Assembly (NCBI RefSeq): GCF_014651075.1
Contig: NZ_BMWE01000018.1
Span: 1-64,000 of the forward strand
Length of the DNA: 64,000 bases
Direction of reading: 5' to 3'
Source of the DNA: Streptomyces djakartensis
GTDB lineage: Bacteria > Actinomycetota > Actinomycetes > Streptomycetales > Streptomycetaceae
The notes under the pieces were generated by a model, which worked only from the letters and a program-made list of their open reading frames with translations, was not told the origin of the DNA and searched no databases. How positions within the stretch are numbered: the stretch's first letter is position 1; every line of letters starts with the position of its first letter. This document shows positions 8,014 to 17,318 of this stretch, in pieces. Made by a program: the position numbers and the translations under genes.

Positions 8014-9198
8014 GTGGACCTGCTCGACATCCTGCTGCTGCTGGTCGTCCTGGCCTACGCGGCCTCCGGCTACCGGCGCGGGCTGGTGGCCGGCTGTGTG
8101 TCGCTGGCGGGCTTCGTCGGCGGTGCGGTCGTCGGCGTGTGGGTTCTGCCGTGGGTGATGGGGCTGGTACAGCCGGGGACGACGCGGGCCACGGTGGCGG
8201 CGGTGTTCACCGTGCTGCTCCCGGCGGTGGTGGGGCACGAGCTGGCGGGCCGTCTGGCGCTGCGGCTGCGGCGGGAGCTGGCCGGGGGCCCGCTCAGGGT
8301 GGCGGACGGGATCGGTGGGGCCGTGGCCAACGCGGTCGCCGTGCTGATCGTGGCGTGGGTGGCCGCGAGCGTGCTGGGCGCCTCCTCGTCGCCGCTGGTC
8401 ACGTCGGCGATCCGGGACTCGCGGCTGCTGGGCGCGGTGCAGCGGACCATGCCGGACACCACTCCGGCCTGGTTCTCGGAGGCCACGTCCGCGCTGACCG
8501 AGGCGGGCTTCCCGCAGGTCTTCAACCCGTTCGAGAACGAGTCGGTGGCCGAGGTCGCCGAGCCCTCCGGCGACAGCGTGACGGCGGCCGCCACCAGCGC
8601 CGCCAAGCTGAGCACCGTGAAGGTCGAGGGCGTGGCGGGCACCCAGGGCCGCGAGGGCAGCGGTTTCGTGTACGCGCGCGAGCACGTGATGACCAACGCG
8701 CACGTGGTGGCCGGCATCGACGAGCCGACCGTGCAGATCGGCGGGGTGGGGCGGACGTACGAGGCCCGGGTGGTGCTCTTCGACCCGCGGAAGGACGTGG
8801 CCGTGCTGTACGTGCCGGGCCTCAGGGCGCCCGTGCTGCGGTTCGACGACGACGCCGAGCGCGGCGACTCGGCGGTCGTCGCGGGCTATCCGCAGGACGG
8901 CGACCTGAACCTCCAGGCGGCGACGGTGGCGAACCGGGTCCGTGCGACGGGCCAGGACATCTACAACGACGGCATCGTCACCCGGGAGATCTACTCGATC
9001 CGCTCCACGGTCCGCCCCGGCAACTCCGGCGGCCCGCTGCTGACGACGGACGGCCGCGTGTTCGGCATGGTCTTCGCCCGCTCCACCTCGGACGCCGAGA
9101 CCGGCTACGTCCTGACGGTCGCCGAGGTCGGCGCCGACGCCAGGCGCGCGGCGGGCGCGACGGCACCGGTGGACACCGGGACCCTCGCCCCGTCGTGA
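8014..9198 (+). CDS. MarP-like membrane serine protease (CvpA + trypsin-like)
   Basis: A 394-residue protein. Residues 1-140 form a CvpA-type membrane region with four hydrophobic segments (DLLDILLLLVVLAYAASG is the first). Residues about 190-375 form a chymotrypsin-fold protease facing outside, with His230 (TNAHVV), Asp261 (RKDVAVL) and Ser338 in RPGNSGGPLL. This domain order is that of the mycobacterial acid-resistance protease MarP (Rv3671c); naming by homology would be reasonable but substrate and role in Streptomyces are not shown. The GTG start at 8014 follows AGAAAGAAGG. The gene is divergent from the amidase gene and converges with the GNAT gene 7 bases away. Confidence 0.92.
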   Translation: MDLLDILLLLVVLAYAASGYRRGLVAGCVSLAGFVGGAVVGVWVLPWVMGLVQPGTTRATVAAVFTVLLPAVVGHELAGRLALRLRRELAGGPLRVADGIGGAVANAVAVLIVAWVAASVLGASSSPLVTSAIRDSRLLGAVQRTMPDTTPAWFSEATSALTEAGFPQVFNPFENESVAEVAEPSGDSVTAAATSAAKLSTVKVEGVAGTQGREGSGFVYAREHVMTNAHVVAGIDEPTVQIGGVGRTYEARVVLFDPRKDVAVLYVPGLRAPVLRFDDDAERGDSAVVAGYPQDGDLNLQAATVANRVRATGQDIYNDGIVTREIYSIRSTVRPGNSGGPLLTTDGRVFGMVFARSTSDAETGYVLTVAEVGADARRAAGATAPVDTGTLAPS

Positions 9199-9205
9199 CG
9201 TCCGG

Positions 9206-9712
9206 TCAGGCGGCCGTCAGGGAGCACCCCATGAACACGTCGTCGACGTACGCGCCGTCGAGGAGGAACTCCTGCGGCAGTACCCCCTCCACCACGAACC
9301 CCTCGGACGCGTAGAGGCGCCGGGCGGGCGTGTTGTGGGCGAGCACGCGCAGGGTGACGCGCCGCGCCCCCAGGCGCCGCGCCTCCTCCCGCGCCGCCCG
9401 CAGCAGGGCCCGCCCCACTCCGAGGCGGCGTGCTTCCTCGGCCACCGCCAGTCCCCGGATCATCCGGACGTGGGCATTGCAGGCGAGCGGCGTCGCGGTT
9501 CCGAGACGGACGTAGCCGCGGACGACTCCGTCGAGTTCGGCGACGAGGCACTCCCGCGCCGGGTCCCGCTCGGTGAAGAACGGACCGTACGGCGGCTCGG
9601 GGCGGGGCTGCACGGCGTGCAGCGGCGACCAGGTGGCGCGGTCGAGGCGTCCCAGGGGTTCCTCGTCGTCGGGCCGTGCGTGTCGTATGTGCGGAGGCGG
9701 CATGGCGGTCAA
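9206..9712 (-). CDS. GNAT-family N-acetyltransferase
   Basis: A 168-residue cytosolic acetyltransferase. The acetyl-CoA-binding motif A is clear (RGLAVAEEARRLGVGRALL), followed by a beta-strand and motif B (RVTLRVLAHNTPARRLYASE, then GFVVEGVL). The substrate cannot be predicted. An alternative start is the Met at residue 4. It ends 7 bases from the convergent protease gene and is divergent from the epimerase gene. Confidence 0.9.
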   Translation of the reverse strand: MTAMPPPHIRHARPDDEEPLGRLDRATWSPLHAVQPRPEPPYGPFFTERDPARECLVAELDGVVRGYVRLGTATPLACNAHVRMIRGLAVAEEARRLGVGRALLRAAREEARRLGARRVTLRVLAHNTPARRLYASEGFVVEGVLPQEFLLDGAYVDDVFMGCSLTAA

Positions 9713-9773
9713 TGTATGGCGCGGTGGCGTCTCCCGACGGGGCTTTTACCCCGCCGACCGGCAAGATTGAGTC

Positions 9774-10670
9774 ATGCGACGCATCGCGGTGACCGGCGCC
9801 TCCGGTCTCATCGGCAGCGCCCTGGTGCGGTCCCTGACCGCGGACGGGCACCAGGTGGTGCGCCTCGTGCGCCATGTGCCCAGGGCGGCGGACGAGGTCC
9901 GGTGGGACCCCGAGGGCGGACGTGTGGACGCGGCCGGGCTCGCCGGGTGCCACGCGGTGGTCAACCTGGCGGGCGCCGGTGTCGGCAGCCGCCGCTGGAC
10001 CGAGGCCTACAAGCGGCGGCTCCGCGACAGCAGGGTGAACGGCACGGCGGCGCTCGCCCGTGCGGTCGCCTCGCTGGACGAGGGGGACCGGCCGGGGGTC
10101 TTCGTGAACGGCAGCGCCATCGGCTACTACGGCGAGACCGGGGACCGTGTCGTCGACGAGAGCGCACCGGCGGGCGAGGGCTTCCTGCCTTCTCTGTGCG
10201 TCGAGTGGGAGCGCGCCACGGCTCCGGCCCGCAAGGCCGGTGTCCGCACGGTGTTCACCCGCACCGGGCTGGTCGTGTCCCGCGAGGGCGGGGCGTGGGG
10301 GCGGCTGTTCCCGCTGTTCCAGGCGGGGCTCGGAGGACGGATGGGCGACGGGCGGCAGTACTGGTCGTTCGTCGCGCTGCACGACGAGGTCGCCGCGATC
10401 CGGCACCTCATCGACACCGACGGCCTGTCCGGGCCGTTCAACGTCACCGCGCCGAACCCCGTGCCGAACCGTGAGATCACGGCGGCCATGGGGCGTGTGC
10501 TGCACCGCCCGACGCCGTTCGCCGTGCCGGCGCCCGTGCTGCGGACCGTGCTCGGCGAGATGTCCGGGGATGTGCTCGGCAGCGCCCGGGTGGTGCCGAC
10601 GCGGCTGCTGGAGTCGGGATTCCGGTTCGCCTTCCCGGAGATCGAAGGGGCGATCCGGGCGGCGCTGTGA
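9774..10670 (+). CDS. TIGR01777/SDR39U1-type NAD(P)-dependent epimerase
   Basis: A 298-residue extended SDR protein. The Rossmann motif TGASGLIGSAL lies at residues 7-17. Further family marks are the NLAGAGVGSRRWTEAYKR stretch, the YYGETGDRVVDE segment containing the SDR Tyr, and the WSFVALHDEVAAIRHLI block. The family (E. coli YfcH-like) is of uncertain substrate. In S. coelicolor and relatives it also sits near lipB/lipA (from memory), but no functional link is shown by sequence. Confidence 0.9.
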   Translation: MRRIAVTGASGLIGSALVRSLTADGHQVVRLVRHVPRAADEVRWDPEGGRVDAAGLAGCHAVVNLAGAGVGSRRWTEAYKRRLRDSRVNGTAALARAVASLDEGDRPGVFVNGSAIGYYGETGDRVVDESAPAGEGFLPSLCVEWERATAPARKAGVRTVFTRTGLVVSREGGAWGRLFPLFQAGLGGRMGDGRQYWSFVALHDEVAAIRHLIDTDGLSGPFNVTAPNPVPNREITAAMGRVLHRPTPFAVPAPVLRTVLGEMSGDVLGSARVVPTRLLESGFRFAFPEIEGAIRAAL

Positions 10671-10928
10671 GGGCTCGCCGCTGACCAGCGGCGGTCCCGC
10701 ACACCACGACCGGCGGTTCTGAGACAGCCCTCCGAACCGCCCAACAGCCCCCTGCGACCACTTCATGCCCACAAGACGTTCTCATGCGACCGCTGTGCGA
10801 CCGTGCCCTGTCCATGCGCGACTCCCCCTGACCGATCACGGCCCTACCCTCGACCAGAACTCGCGTATCCCCGCGGCCTGTTGAGGGCATGACGTCTCCA
10901 GCGCCCGCGCAACCTCGAGGAGGGGCAC

Positions 10929-12335
10929 GTGCTTGAGCCCACGTACCAGGCGGACGTGGTCGTCGTGGGGGCCGGGGTCGCCGGACTCTCGGCCGCGCAC
11001 CGGCTGACCGGCGCAGGAGTGACGACCATGGTCCTGGAGGCCGCCCACGGCGTCGGCGGCCGCATGGCGACGGAGAAGGTCGACGGCTTCCGGCTCGACA
11101 GGGTCGGCCAGTTGCTGTCCACGGCGTACCCCGAACTACGGCTGACACCCGGCCTGGGCGGGCTGGTACTGCGCCCCTTCGCTCCCGGTGTCCTGCTGCA
11201 CGGCGACGGACGCCACCATCGCGCGGGCGTCCAGACCGGCGCAGGGGGCGCACGGGGTGCTCTGCACGCGGTGCGAGCCCTGGCGAGCGCCCCGCGACCG
11301 CCGTCGGCGTCCCGCCCGCCCAGGAGGCCGGTGGCCGTGCCCGGCCGGCAGGTCTCGGCGCCCCGGAGCCGGCCCGGAGCGCCGCTGGGCACGGCCGTCG
11401 ATCAGGCCCGGCTGGGGGCCGCGCTGTCCCGCCTGGCCGGCACTCCGGCCGAACGGCTGCTGGCCCGGCCGGAGTTGCCCGCGGGCGAGGCCCTCGCGGC
11501 CCGCGGGCTGCCCTCCCGGACCATCGACGGCTTCCTGCGCCCGCTGCTGGCGGCCCTGCTGTGCGACCCGGGCCTGACGACGTCGAGCCGGTGCGCCGAC
11601 CTCGCGCTGCGCGCCTTCGCGAGCGGCCGGCTGTGCGTGCCGGAGGGCGGGGCCAAGGCCCTGCCGGAACTGCTGGCGAGCACGTTGCCGGAGGGCACGG
11701 TGCGCACCGGGGTGCGCGTGACGTCCGTGTCGACCACCTCGGTGACCACGGCCGAGCACGGTGAGATCCGCTGCCGGGCGGTGCTGGTGGCCACGGACGC
11801 GCGGGCCGCGGCCGAGTTGCTGCCCGGGTTGCGGGTGCCGGAGTTCCACCCCGTGACGGTGCTGCATCACACGGCGGACGAGCCTCCGGGGACGGGAGCG
11901 TCCCTGTTGCTCGACGCGGACCTGGGCGGGCCGGTCGCCCATACGGCGGTGGTCAGCCGTGTCGATCCGACTCGTGCCCCGGCGGGGCGGGTGCTGGTGT
12001 CGTCGACGGTTCTGGGGCGGCCGCCGGGCGATGTGGACACGGCGGTGCGGATGCACCTGGCGCGGCTGTACGGGGTGTCGACGGCCCGGTGGGAGACGTT
12101 GGCCGTGTACCGGACGCGGGAGGCCGTGCCGGTGATGCGGCCGCCGCATGATCTGCGGCGGCCGGTGCGGTTGCTCGCGGGGCTGTACGTGTGTGGGGAT
12201 CACCGGGACACCAGCACTGTCCAGGGTGCGCTGCATTCTGGACACCGGGCGTCCGCGGCGATACTGGCGGACTTGGGGGCGGGGCGGTCGATGCATGCCG
12301 CGGACCCTGTGCCGAGTGCTCAGCGGGCTGCATAG
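10929..12335 (+). CDS. FAD-dependent oxidoreductase (amine oxidase / protoporphyrinogen-oxidase-like)
   Basis: 468 residues. The dinucleotide-binding motif VVVVGAGVAGLSAAHRL (residues 10-26) is followed by an acidic E (VLEAA), a GG-doublet-like GVGGRM and the family C-terminal motif with CGD (LYVCGDHRDTSTVQGALHSG). This is the architecture of the flavin amine-oxidase/phytoene-desaturase group. The substrate is not predictable. The middle part (about residues 115-160) is unusually rich in Arg/Pro/Ala and may be a disordered insertion. GTG at 10929 follows GGAGGGG. The preceding 258 bases show no recognisable feature other than short ATGCGAC-like repeats. Confidence 0.86.
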   Translation: MLEPTYQADVVVVGAGVAGLSAAHRLTGAGVTTMVLEAAHGVGGRMATEKVDGFRLDRVGQLLSTAYPELRLTPGLGGLVLRPFAPGVLLHGDGRHHRAGVQTGAGGARGALHAVRALASAPRPPSASRPPRRPVAVPGRQVSAPRSRPGAPLGTAVDQARLGAALSRLAGTPAERLLARPELPAGEALAARGLPSRTIDGFLRPLLAALLCDPGLTTSSRCADLALRAFASGRLCVPEGGAKALPELLASTLPEGTVRTGVRVTSVSTTSVTTAEHGEIRCRAVLVATDARAAAELLPGLRVPEFHPVTVLHHTADEPPGTGASLLLDADLGGPVAHTAVVSRVDPTRAPAGRVLVSSTVLGRPPGDVDTAVRMHLARLYGVSTARWETLAVYRTREAVPVMRPPHDLRRPVRLLAGLYVCGDHRDTSTVQGALHSGHRASAAILADLGAGRSMHAADPVPSAQRAA

Positions 12336-12369
12336 GCGGTTTGCCGGGTGCGGGCGGGTGGGGGTTGAT

Positions 12370-12413
12370 CGCGCCCCGCGGCGAAGCCGCACATCGGCAC
12401 AGCCCCGCGCCCC
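12370..12413 (-). repeat. Dispersed intergenic repeat, copy 3 (reverse orientation)
   Basis: Read on the minus strand it begins GGGGCGCGGGGCTGTG and carries GTGCGGCTTCGCCGCG, a diverged form of copies 1 and 2. It lies 16 bases after the stop of the minus-strand HTH-TPR gene, so it has the same orientation relative to the nearest upstream gene as the other copies. Confidence 0.6.
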
Positions 12414-12428
12414 TTACAAGAAGGCCCC

Positions 12429-13901
12429 TTACCCCAGGGCCGACACCTTGTCGCGGTAAGTCCGCACCGGGGCCGCGTCCTTGTACGGCTCCAGGCGGCG
12501 TTCGAAGTCCCTGACGTACTCCACCGCCCGCACCGAACGCATCTCCGCTGCCTGGCCCGCCGCCTCCGCGGCCAGCTGGCAGGCCTGGTCGAGTTCGCCG
12601 AGACCGAGGCGGGCCGTGGCGAGGACCACGCGGCAGAAGAGGCGGCTGCGGGCGTAGGACGGGGCGCGGAGCTGGAGTGAGCGCTCCGCGTGCTGGGCGG
12701 CGGCGCGGAACTGCTGCAGGTCGCGGTGGCAGTGGCCGAACTCGTCGGCGAGCTGCGCCTCGTCGAAGGACCTGGCCCAGTACGGGACCTCGTCCCCGGG
12801 CCGGGCCGTCTCCAGGGCGCGCTCGGCGCGGACCAGGGCCGCCGTGCAGGCCCGGACCTCGCCGAGCACGCCGTGGCCGCGTGCCTCGGAGGCGTGCAGC
12901 AGCGCCTGGACGACGGGCGGGCCGGAGGTACCGGCGCCCTGCTGCGCCACGCGGGCGAGCTGGACGGCCTCCCGCCCGTGCCCGAGGTAGACGGCCTGCC
13001 GGCTCATGGTGACCAGCACGTACGCCCCGTACGCCCGGTCACCGGCCGCCTGGGCGAGGCGGAGCGCCTGCACGAAGTAGCGCTGGGCGAGTCCGTGCGC
13101 GGCGATGTCGTACGACGTCCAGCCCGCGAGCCGGGTGAGGTCGGCGGCGGCGGCGAAGAGGCGGCGGCCGGTCTGCTCGCCGTAGGTGCCGCGCAGCATC
13201 GGCTCGCACTCGTGCTCCAGGTAACGCACCAGGGCCTGGCGGGCGTGGCCGCCGCCGTAGGCGTCGTCGAGGGTGCGGAACAGCTCGCCGACCGAGCGCA
13301 GGGCGGCGATGTCCCCGGCGGTGACCTTCTGGCCGGGTCCGCGTTCGGCCTGGCCGCGCCGACGCGCCAGGGACGGCAGGCCCTGCCCGTCCGGGGGGCG
13401 GAGGGCGGAGCGGCCCTGCGCCGGGATCCGGGTGGCGGGCGGCTCGCCCCGGGCGACCTTCTCGTCGGCGCGGCCGATCAGCCAGTCCCGGCTGGGCACG
13501 ACGAGCCCGGCCGGGGTGAAGGCGATCTTGCGCAGCTCGGCGTGGCTGCCGGAGTCCTTGCGCCACAGGCCGCTGACGATGTCGACGGCCTCCTCGGGAG
13601 TGGCGGCGAACTCCAGCCCCGCGTAGACGGGGGCGCAGGCGTCCAGGCCGAGGTCCTGGGCGGTGAGGCGGCGGCCCAGGCGCCGGGTGAAGACCTCGGC
13701 GATGAGGGCGGGTGTGGTACCCCGGGGCTGCTGGCCCCGCAGCCACCGGGTGACCGATGTCTTGTCGTATCTGAGGTCGAGCCCGTGTTCGAGACCGAGC
13801 TGGTCCACGCGACGGGCGAGTCCCGCGTTGGAGAACCCCGCTTCTGCGATGAGCGCGGCGAGCTGTCGGTTGGGGGTGCGCTGCGCGGGTCGTTCCGTCA
13901 T
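12429..13901 (-). CDS. HTH-TPR regulator, NsdA-like family
   Basis: 490 residues. The N-terminus carries a helix-turn-helix-like region (ALIAEAGFSNAGLARRVDQL, then DKTSVTRWLRG). The rest is largely helical, with tetratricopeptide-like segments (for example GHCHRDLQQFRAAAQHAERS and LGELDQACQLAAEAAGQAAE). This layout matches the large Streptomyces family that includes the developmental and antibiotic repressors NsdA/NsdB, which supports a regulatory role without showing the target. ATG at 13901 was chosen because the longer frame (to 14030) adds only unrelated residues. Its promoter region (13902-14138) is shared divergently with lipB. Confidence 0.78.
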   Translation of the reverse strand: MTERPAQRTPNRQLAALIAEAGFSNAGLARRVDQLGLEHGLDLRYDKTSVTRWLRGQQPRGTTPALIAEVFTRRLGRRLTAQDLGLDACAPVYAGLEFAATPEEAVDIVSGLWRKDSGSHAELRKIAFTPAGLVVPSRDWLIGRADEKVARGEPPATRIPAQGRSALRPPDGQGLPSLARRRGQAERGPGQKVTAGDIAALRSVGELFRTLDDAYGGGHARQALVRYLEHECEPMLRGTYGEQTGRRLFAAAADLTRLAGWTSYDIAAHGLAQRYFVQALRLAQAAGDRAYGAYVLVTMSRQAVYLGHGREAVQLARVAQQGAGTSGPPVVQALLHASEARGHGVLGEVRACTAALVRAERALETARPGDEVPYWARSFDEAQLADEFGHCHRDLQQFRAAAQHAERSLQLRAPSYARSRLFCRVVLATARLGLGELDQACQLAAEAAGQAAEMRSVRAVEYVRDFERRLEPYKDAAPVRTYRDKVSALG

Positions 13902-14138
13902 CTGCGGTGCGGTCTCCTGCCTTCCGGCCTTGGGGGTGTGCGCGGATTGCCTGTGAGCAGGCCTTATGCCTTGCCGAACGGCGCGAATGTAGCGGAGAGT
14001 AAGCACCCCATCACACATTTTCCCGGACATTCATCCGATCGTGTGAGGATTGACCCCGGGACTGACGCGTCCGGGCCGGACGTACAGTGACTTGGGCGCG
14101 TTACGTGCCTTACAACCCGTTCGAGGGAGGCGCTTGCC

Positions 14139-14939
14139 GTGAGTGAGTTGCGGTTCGTCCGCATGGGGTTCGGTGACGAGGCCGTCGAGTACCAGGAGGC
14201 GTGGGACGAGCAGCGCCGGGTGCACGCGGCGCGCTTCGCGGACGAGGTCCCCGACACCGTGCTGCTCCTGGAGCACCCGCCGGTCTACACGGCGGGACGG
14301 CGCACCGCCGACAACGAGCGGCCCCTCGACGGCACGCCCGTCATCGACGTGGACCGCGGCGGAAAGATCACCTGGCACGGCCCCGGCCAGCTGGTGGGCT
14401 ACCCGATCCAGAAGCTTCCCCGCCCGGTGGACGTGGTGGCCCACGTACGCCGCCTCGAAGAGGCCCTCATCCGCACCTGCGCGGAGTTCGGCCTGGAGAC
14501 CACCCGCGTCGAGGGACGCAGCGGTGTCTGGGTCCTGGGCGACCCGGTCGAGCGGCGCCCCGCCCTCGGCGGCCTGGCCCTGGACTTCGACCCCCGGCTG
14601 CACGACGAGGAGTTCGACCCGCGCATGAACGGCCCGGAGTACGCGCCCTCGAACGCGGGCCAGCGCCGGGAGGACCGCAAGATCGCCGCGATCGGCATCC
14701 GCGTGGCCAAGGGCGTCACCATGCACGGCTTCGCGCTCAACGTGAACCCCGACAACAAGTGGTTCGACCGGATCATCCCCTGCGGGATCCGCGACGCGGG
14801 TGTCGCCTCCCTCGCCGGCGAGCTCGGCCGGGACGTGACGATCGAAGAGGTCCTTCCGGTGGTGGAGCGCCATCTGCGGGAGGTCCTGGAGAACGCCGAG
14901 CCGAAGCCCAGGGAGATCGAGAAGACGTCCGCGGCATAG
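14139..14939 (+). CDS. lipB: Octanoyltransferase LipB
   Basis: 266 residues. It transfers octanoyl from acyl carrier protein to lipoyl domains, the first step of lipoate assembly in the cytosol. The RGGKITWHGPGQLVGYPI motif, Lys181 in DRKIAAIGIR and the catalytic Cys215 in IIPCGIRDAGVASL are all present. About 30 residues inserted between GVWVLGD and the active-site Lys (rich in charged residues, PRLHDEEFDPRMNGPEYAPS) are longer than in E. coli LipB. GTG start with GGGAGGCG upstream. lipA follows after 94 bases, probably in one transcription unit. It supplies the cofactor of the E2 protein at the left edge. Confidence 0.96.
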   Translation: MSELRFVRMGFGDEAVEYQEAWDEQRRVHAARFADEVPDTVLLLEHPPVYTAGRRTADNERPLDGTPVIDVDRGGKITWHGPGQLVGYPIQKLPRPVDVVAHVRRLEEALIRTCAEFGLETTRVEGRSGVWVLGDPVERRPALGGLALDFDPRLHDEEFDPRMNGPEYAPSNAGQRREDRKIAAIGIRVAKGVTMHGFALNVNPDNKWFDRIIPCGIRDAGVASLAGELGRDVTIEEVLPVVERHLREVLENAEPKPREIEKTSAA

Positions 14940-15033
14940 GTGTGCGGGTGGAGGCGCCGGCACCCACGCAGGCATTCAAATCAACGGGCGTACCCTTGAG
15001 GGCGCCGAAGAATCAAACGCTAGGGAGCCGGTC

Positions 15034-15999
15034 GTGTCCGCAGTCGCACCCGACGGACGCAAGATGCTGCGCCTGGAGGTCCGCAACAGCCAGACCCCCA
15101 TCGAGCGCAAGCCCGAGTGGATCAAGACCCGGGCGAAAATGGGTCCCGAGTACACGAAGATGCAGAACCTCGTGAAGAGCGAGGGCCTGCACACGGTCTG
15201 CCAGGAAGCCGGCTGCCCGAACATCTACGAGTGCTGGGAGGACCGCGAGGCGACCTTCCTCATCGGTGGCGACCAGTGCACCCGGCGCTGCGACTTCTGC
15301 CAGATCGACACCGGCAAGCCCGAGGCGCTCGACCGTGACGAGCCCCGCCGCGTGGGCGAGTCCGTGGTCACGATGGACCTGAACTACGCCACGATCACCG
15401 GCGTCGCCCGTGACGACCTGGAGGACGGCGGCGCCTGGCTGTACGCCGAGACCGTGCGCCAGATCCACCAGCAGACCGCCGGGCGCGAGGACGGCCGGAC
15501 CAAGGTCGAGCTGCTGGCCCCCGACTTCAACGCCGTTCCCGAGCAGCTGGCGGAGGTCTTCTCCTCCCGCCCCGAGGTCTTCGCGCACAACGTCGAGACG
15601 GTCCCCCGGATCTTCAAGCGGATCCGCCCCGGCTTCCGCTACGAGCGTTCCCTGAAGGTGATCACCGAGGCGCGTGACTACGGCCTGGTCACCAAGTCGA
15701 ACCTGATTCTCGGCATGGGTGAGACCCGTGAGGAGGTCAGCGAGGCGCTCAAGCAGCTGCACGACGCCGGCTGCGAGCTCGTGACCATCACGCAGTACCT
15801 GCGCCCGAGCGTCCGCCACCACCCCGTGGAGCGCTGGGTCAAGCCGCAGGAGTTCGTGGAGTTGCAGGAGGAGGCCGAGCAGATCGGTTTCTCCGGCGTG
15901 ATGTCCGGCCCGCTGGTGCGCTCCTCGTACCGCGCCGGGCGGCTGTACCGGATGGCCATGGAGAAGCGGGACGCGCGCACCGCTACCCGGGCCGTCTGA
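15034..15999 (+). CDS. lipA: Lipoyl synthase LipA
   Basis: 321 residues; a radical-SAM enzyme that inserts two sulfurs into the protein-bound octanoyl group. The auxiliary cluster ligands are Cys56, Cys61 and Cys67 (CQEAGCPNIYEC). The radical-SAM CX3CX2C motif is Cys82, Cys86 and Cys89 (CTRRCDFC). The C-terminal RSSYRAG motif carries the conserved Ser. GTG start at 15034. It forms a pair with lipB. The 260 bases after the stop show no clear hairpin. Confidence 0.97.
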   Translation: MSAVAPDGRKMLRLEVRNSQTPIERKPEWIKTRAKMGPEYTKMQNLVKSEGLHTVCQEAGCPNIYECWEDREATFLIGGDQCTRRCDFCQIDTGKPEALDRDEPRRVGESVVTMDLNYATITGVARDDLEDGGAWLYAETVRQIHQQTAGREDGRTKVELLAPDFNAVPEQLAEVFSSRPEVFAHNVETVPRIFKRIRPGFRYERSLKVITEARDYGLVTKSNLILGMGETREEVSEALKQLHDAGCELVTITQYLRPSVRHHPVERWVKPQEFVELQEEAEQIGFSGVMSGPLVRSSYRAGRLYRMAMEKRDARTATRAV

Positions 16000-16259
16000 C
16001 GAAACGTCACCACCCCTTCTCACCCGGGGCGAGACAAGCGTGTGAATTCGCGCACAAGGCACTACTGGCCGGTAGCGGCCGATATGACGCGGTCCTGACC
16101 GTCCTCGCAGATGAGGGCGTGTGTCAGGGCCGCGTCCGCGTTCCTCCGCTCCCCGCCGGGGCTTCATGGACGTTTGACCGGTCGGACACGCCCTGGTAAC
16201 ACCAAACAGTGACGCTGGACTCACAGCACGTACACCCGCACCGAGGGGGGACCTCACTC

Positions 16260-16466
16260 ATGCAGGCCGCGCCCGTTCGCGCCACCGCGATTCCGTCCTT
16301 CACGACCGCTCTGCGTGCCGTCGAGTCGCTGCTGATGAGCAGCGGTCAGCGCACCGCCCGCCGCAACGCCTGGACCTCCGTGCTCGAGGACCGCCGTCGC
16401 GCCAAGGACCGGGTCGAGGCGCAGCGCGTCCTCGATCAGTCCGTCTCCCTTTCCGCCCGCTCCTGA
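16260..16466 (+). CDS. Small conserved Streptomyces protein
   Basis: 68 residues starting MQAAPVRATAIPSFTTALRA and continuing with a basic helical region (QRTARRNAWTSVLEDRRRAK). No domain is recognised. The ATG at 16260 has a GAGGGGGG site nearby; the frame is open to 16209 but that part reads as leader. A similar small gene occupies this place after lipA in other Streptomyces, as I recall. The Arg-rich amphipathic character might suit nucleic-acid or protein binding; this is inference. Confidence 0.65.
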   Translation: MQAAPVRATAIPSFTTALRAVESLLMSSGQRTARRNAWTSVLEDRRRAKDRVEAQRVLDQSVSLSARS

Positions 16467-16536
16467 GCCCGGGCCCTGCGGGGCGCTGCGGACACTGCCG
16501 TCGTCGGCGCTTGTGGGGCCACGTAGACTTCGTGGC

Positions 16537-17238
16537 ATGGCGAGGAAGGAACCTGCAGCGGACGCTGCGAACCCCGGGCGACTGAAGCAGATCGCCCTGA
16601 CCTACAAGATGACCCGCAGGGCCGACAAGAAGATCGGTCTTGTACTCGCGGCAGTCGGAATCGTCACCTTCGGTGTCTTCCTCGCGATCGGCTTCTTGAT
16701 CGGTCACCCCATCTATCTCGGCATCCTGGGCCTCCTGCTCGCCTTCCTCGCGACGGCGATCGTGTTCGGGCGCCGGGCCGAGCGGGCCGCCTTCGGGCAG
16801 ATGGAGGGCCAGCCCGGTGCCGCGGCGGCGGTACTCGACAACATCGGCCGGGGGTGGACGACGACCCCCGCGGTGGCGATGAACCGCAACCAGGACGTGG
16901 TGCACCGCGCCGTCGGCAAGGCCGGCATCGTGCTGGTCGCCGAGGGCAACCCGAACCGGGTGAAGTCCCTGGTCGCCGCCGAGAAGCGGAAGATGAACCG
17001 CATCGTCGCGGACGTCCCGGTGCACGACCTGATCGTGGGCACGGGCGAGGGCCAGGTCGAGCTGAAGAAGCTGCGGACGACCATGCTGAAGCTCCCGCGC
17101 GTACTGACCGGCCCGCAGGTCACGGCCACCAACGACCGGCTGCGCGCCCTCGGCGACCTGATGAGCAACATGCCGCTGCCGAAGGGCCCGATGCCGAAGG
17201 GCATGCGGCTGCCGAAGGGCGGGCCGAACGGTCGCTGA
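16537..17238 (+). CDS. DUF4191 integral membrane protein
   Basis: 233 residues with two hydrophobic segments near residues 34-77 (LVLAAVGIVTFGVFLAIGFL and PIYLGILGLLLAFLATAIV). A cytosolic C-terminal part ends in repeats of PKGP/PKGM/PKGG. The sequence fits the actinobacterial DUF4191 family, whose members are commonly found beside lipA and glnA. The function is unknown. ATG at 16537 is preferred over 16513. Confidence 0.85.
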   Translation: MARKEPAADAANPGRLKQIALTYKMTRRADKKIGLVLAAVGIVTFGVFLAIGFLIGHPIYLGILGLLLAFLATAIVFGRRAERAAFGQMEGQPGAAAAVLDNIGRGWTTTPAVAMNRNQDVVHRAVGKAGIVLVAEGNPNRVKSLVAAEKRKMNRIVADVPVHDLIVGTGEGQVELKKLRTTMLKLPRVLTGPQVTATNDRLRALGDLMSNMPLPKGPMPKGMRLPKGGPNGR

Positions 17239-17255
17239 CCGCCCGCACACGACGT

Positions 17256-17305
17256 GAACGAGACGAGGGGCGCCCGGAGTGAACCGGGCGCCCCTCGTCT
17301 CGTTC
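17256..17305. terminator. Bidirectional terminator
   Basis: A perfect 22-bp stem (17256-17277 with 17284-17305) and 6-nt loop, between the convergent DUF4191 and RDD genes; it can serve both. Confidence 0.9.
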
Positions 17306-17318
17306 GAGTCCGTTCGGG

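Noticed and set aside
15034..15999. CRISPR or other long repeat arrays anywhere in the window
   Set aside because: Only two 45-bp coding repeats and dispersed single copies were seen; no regularly spaced repeats with spacers.
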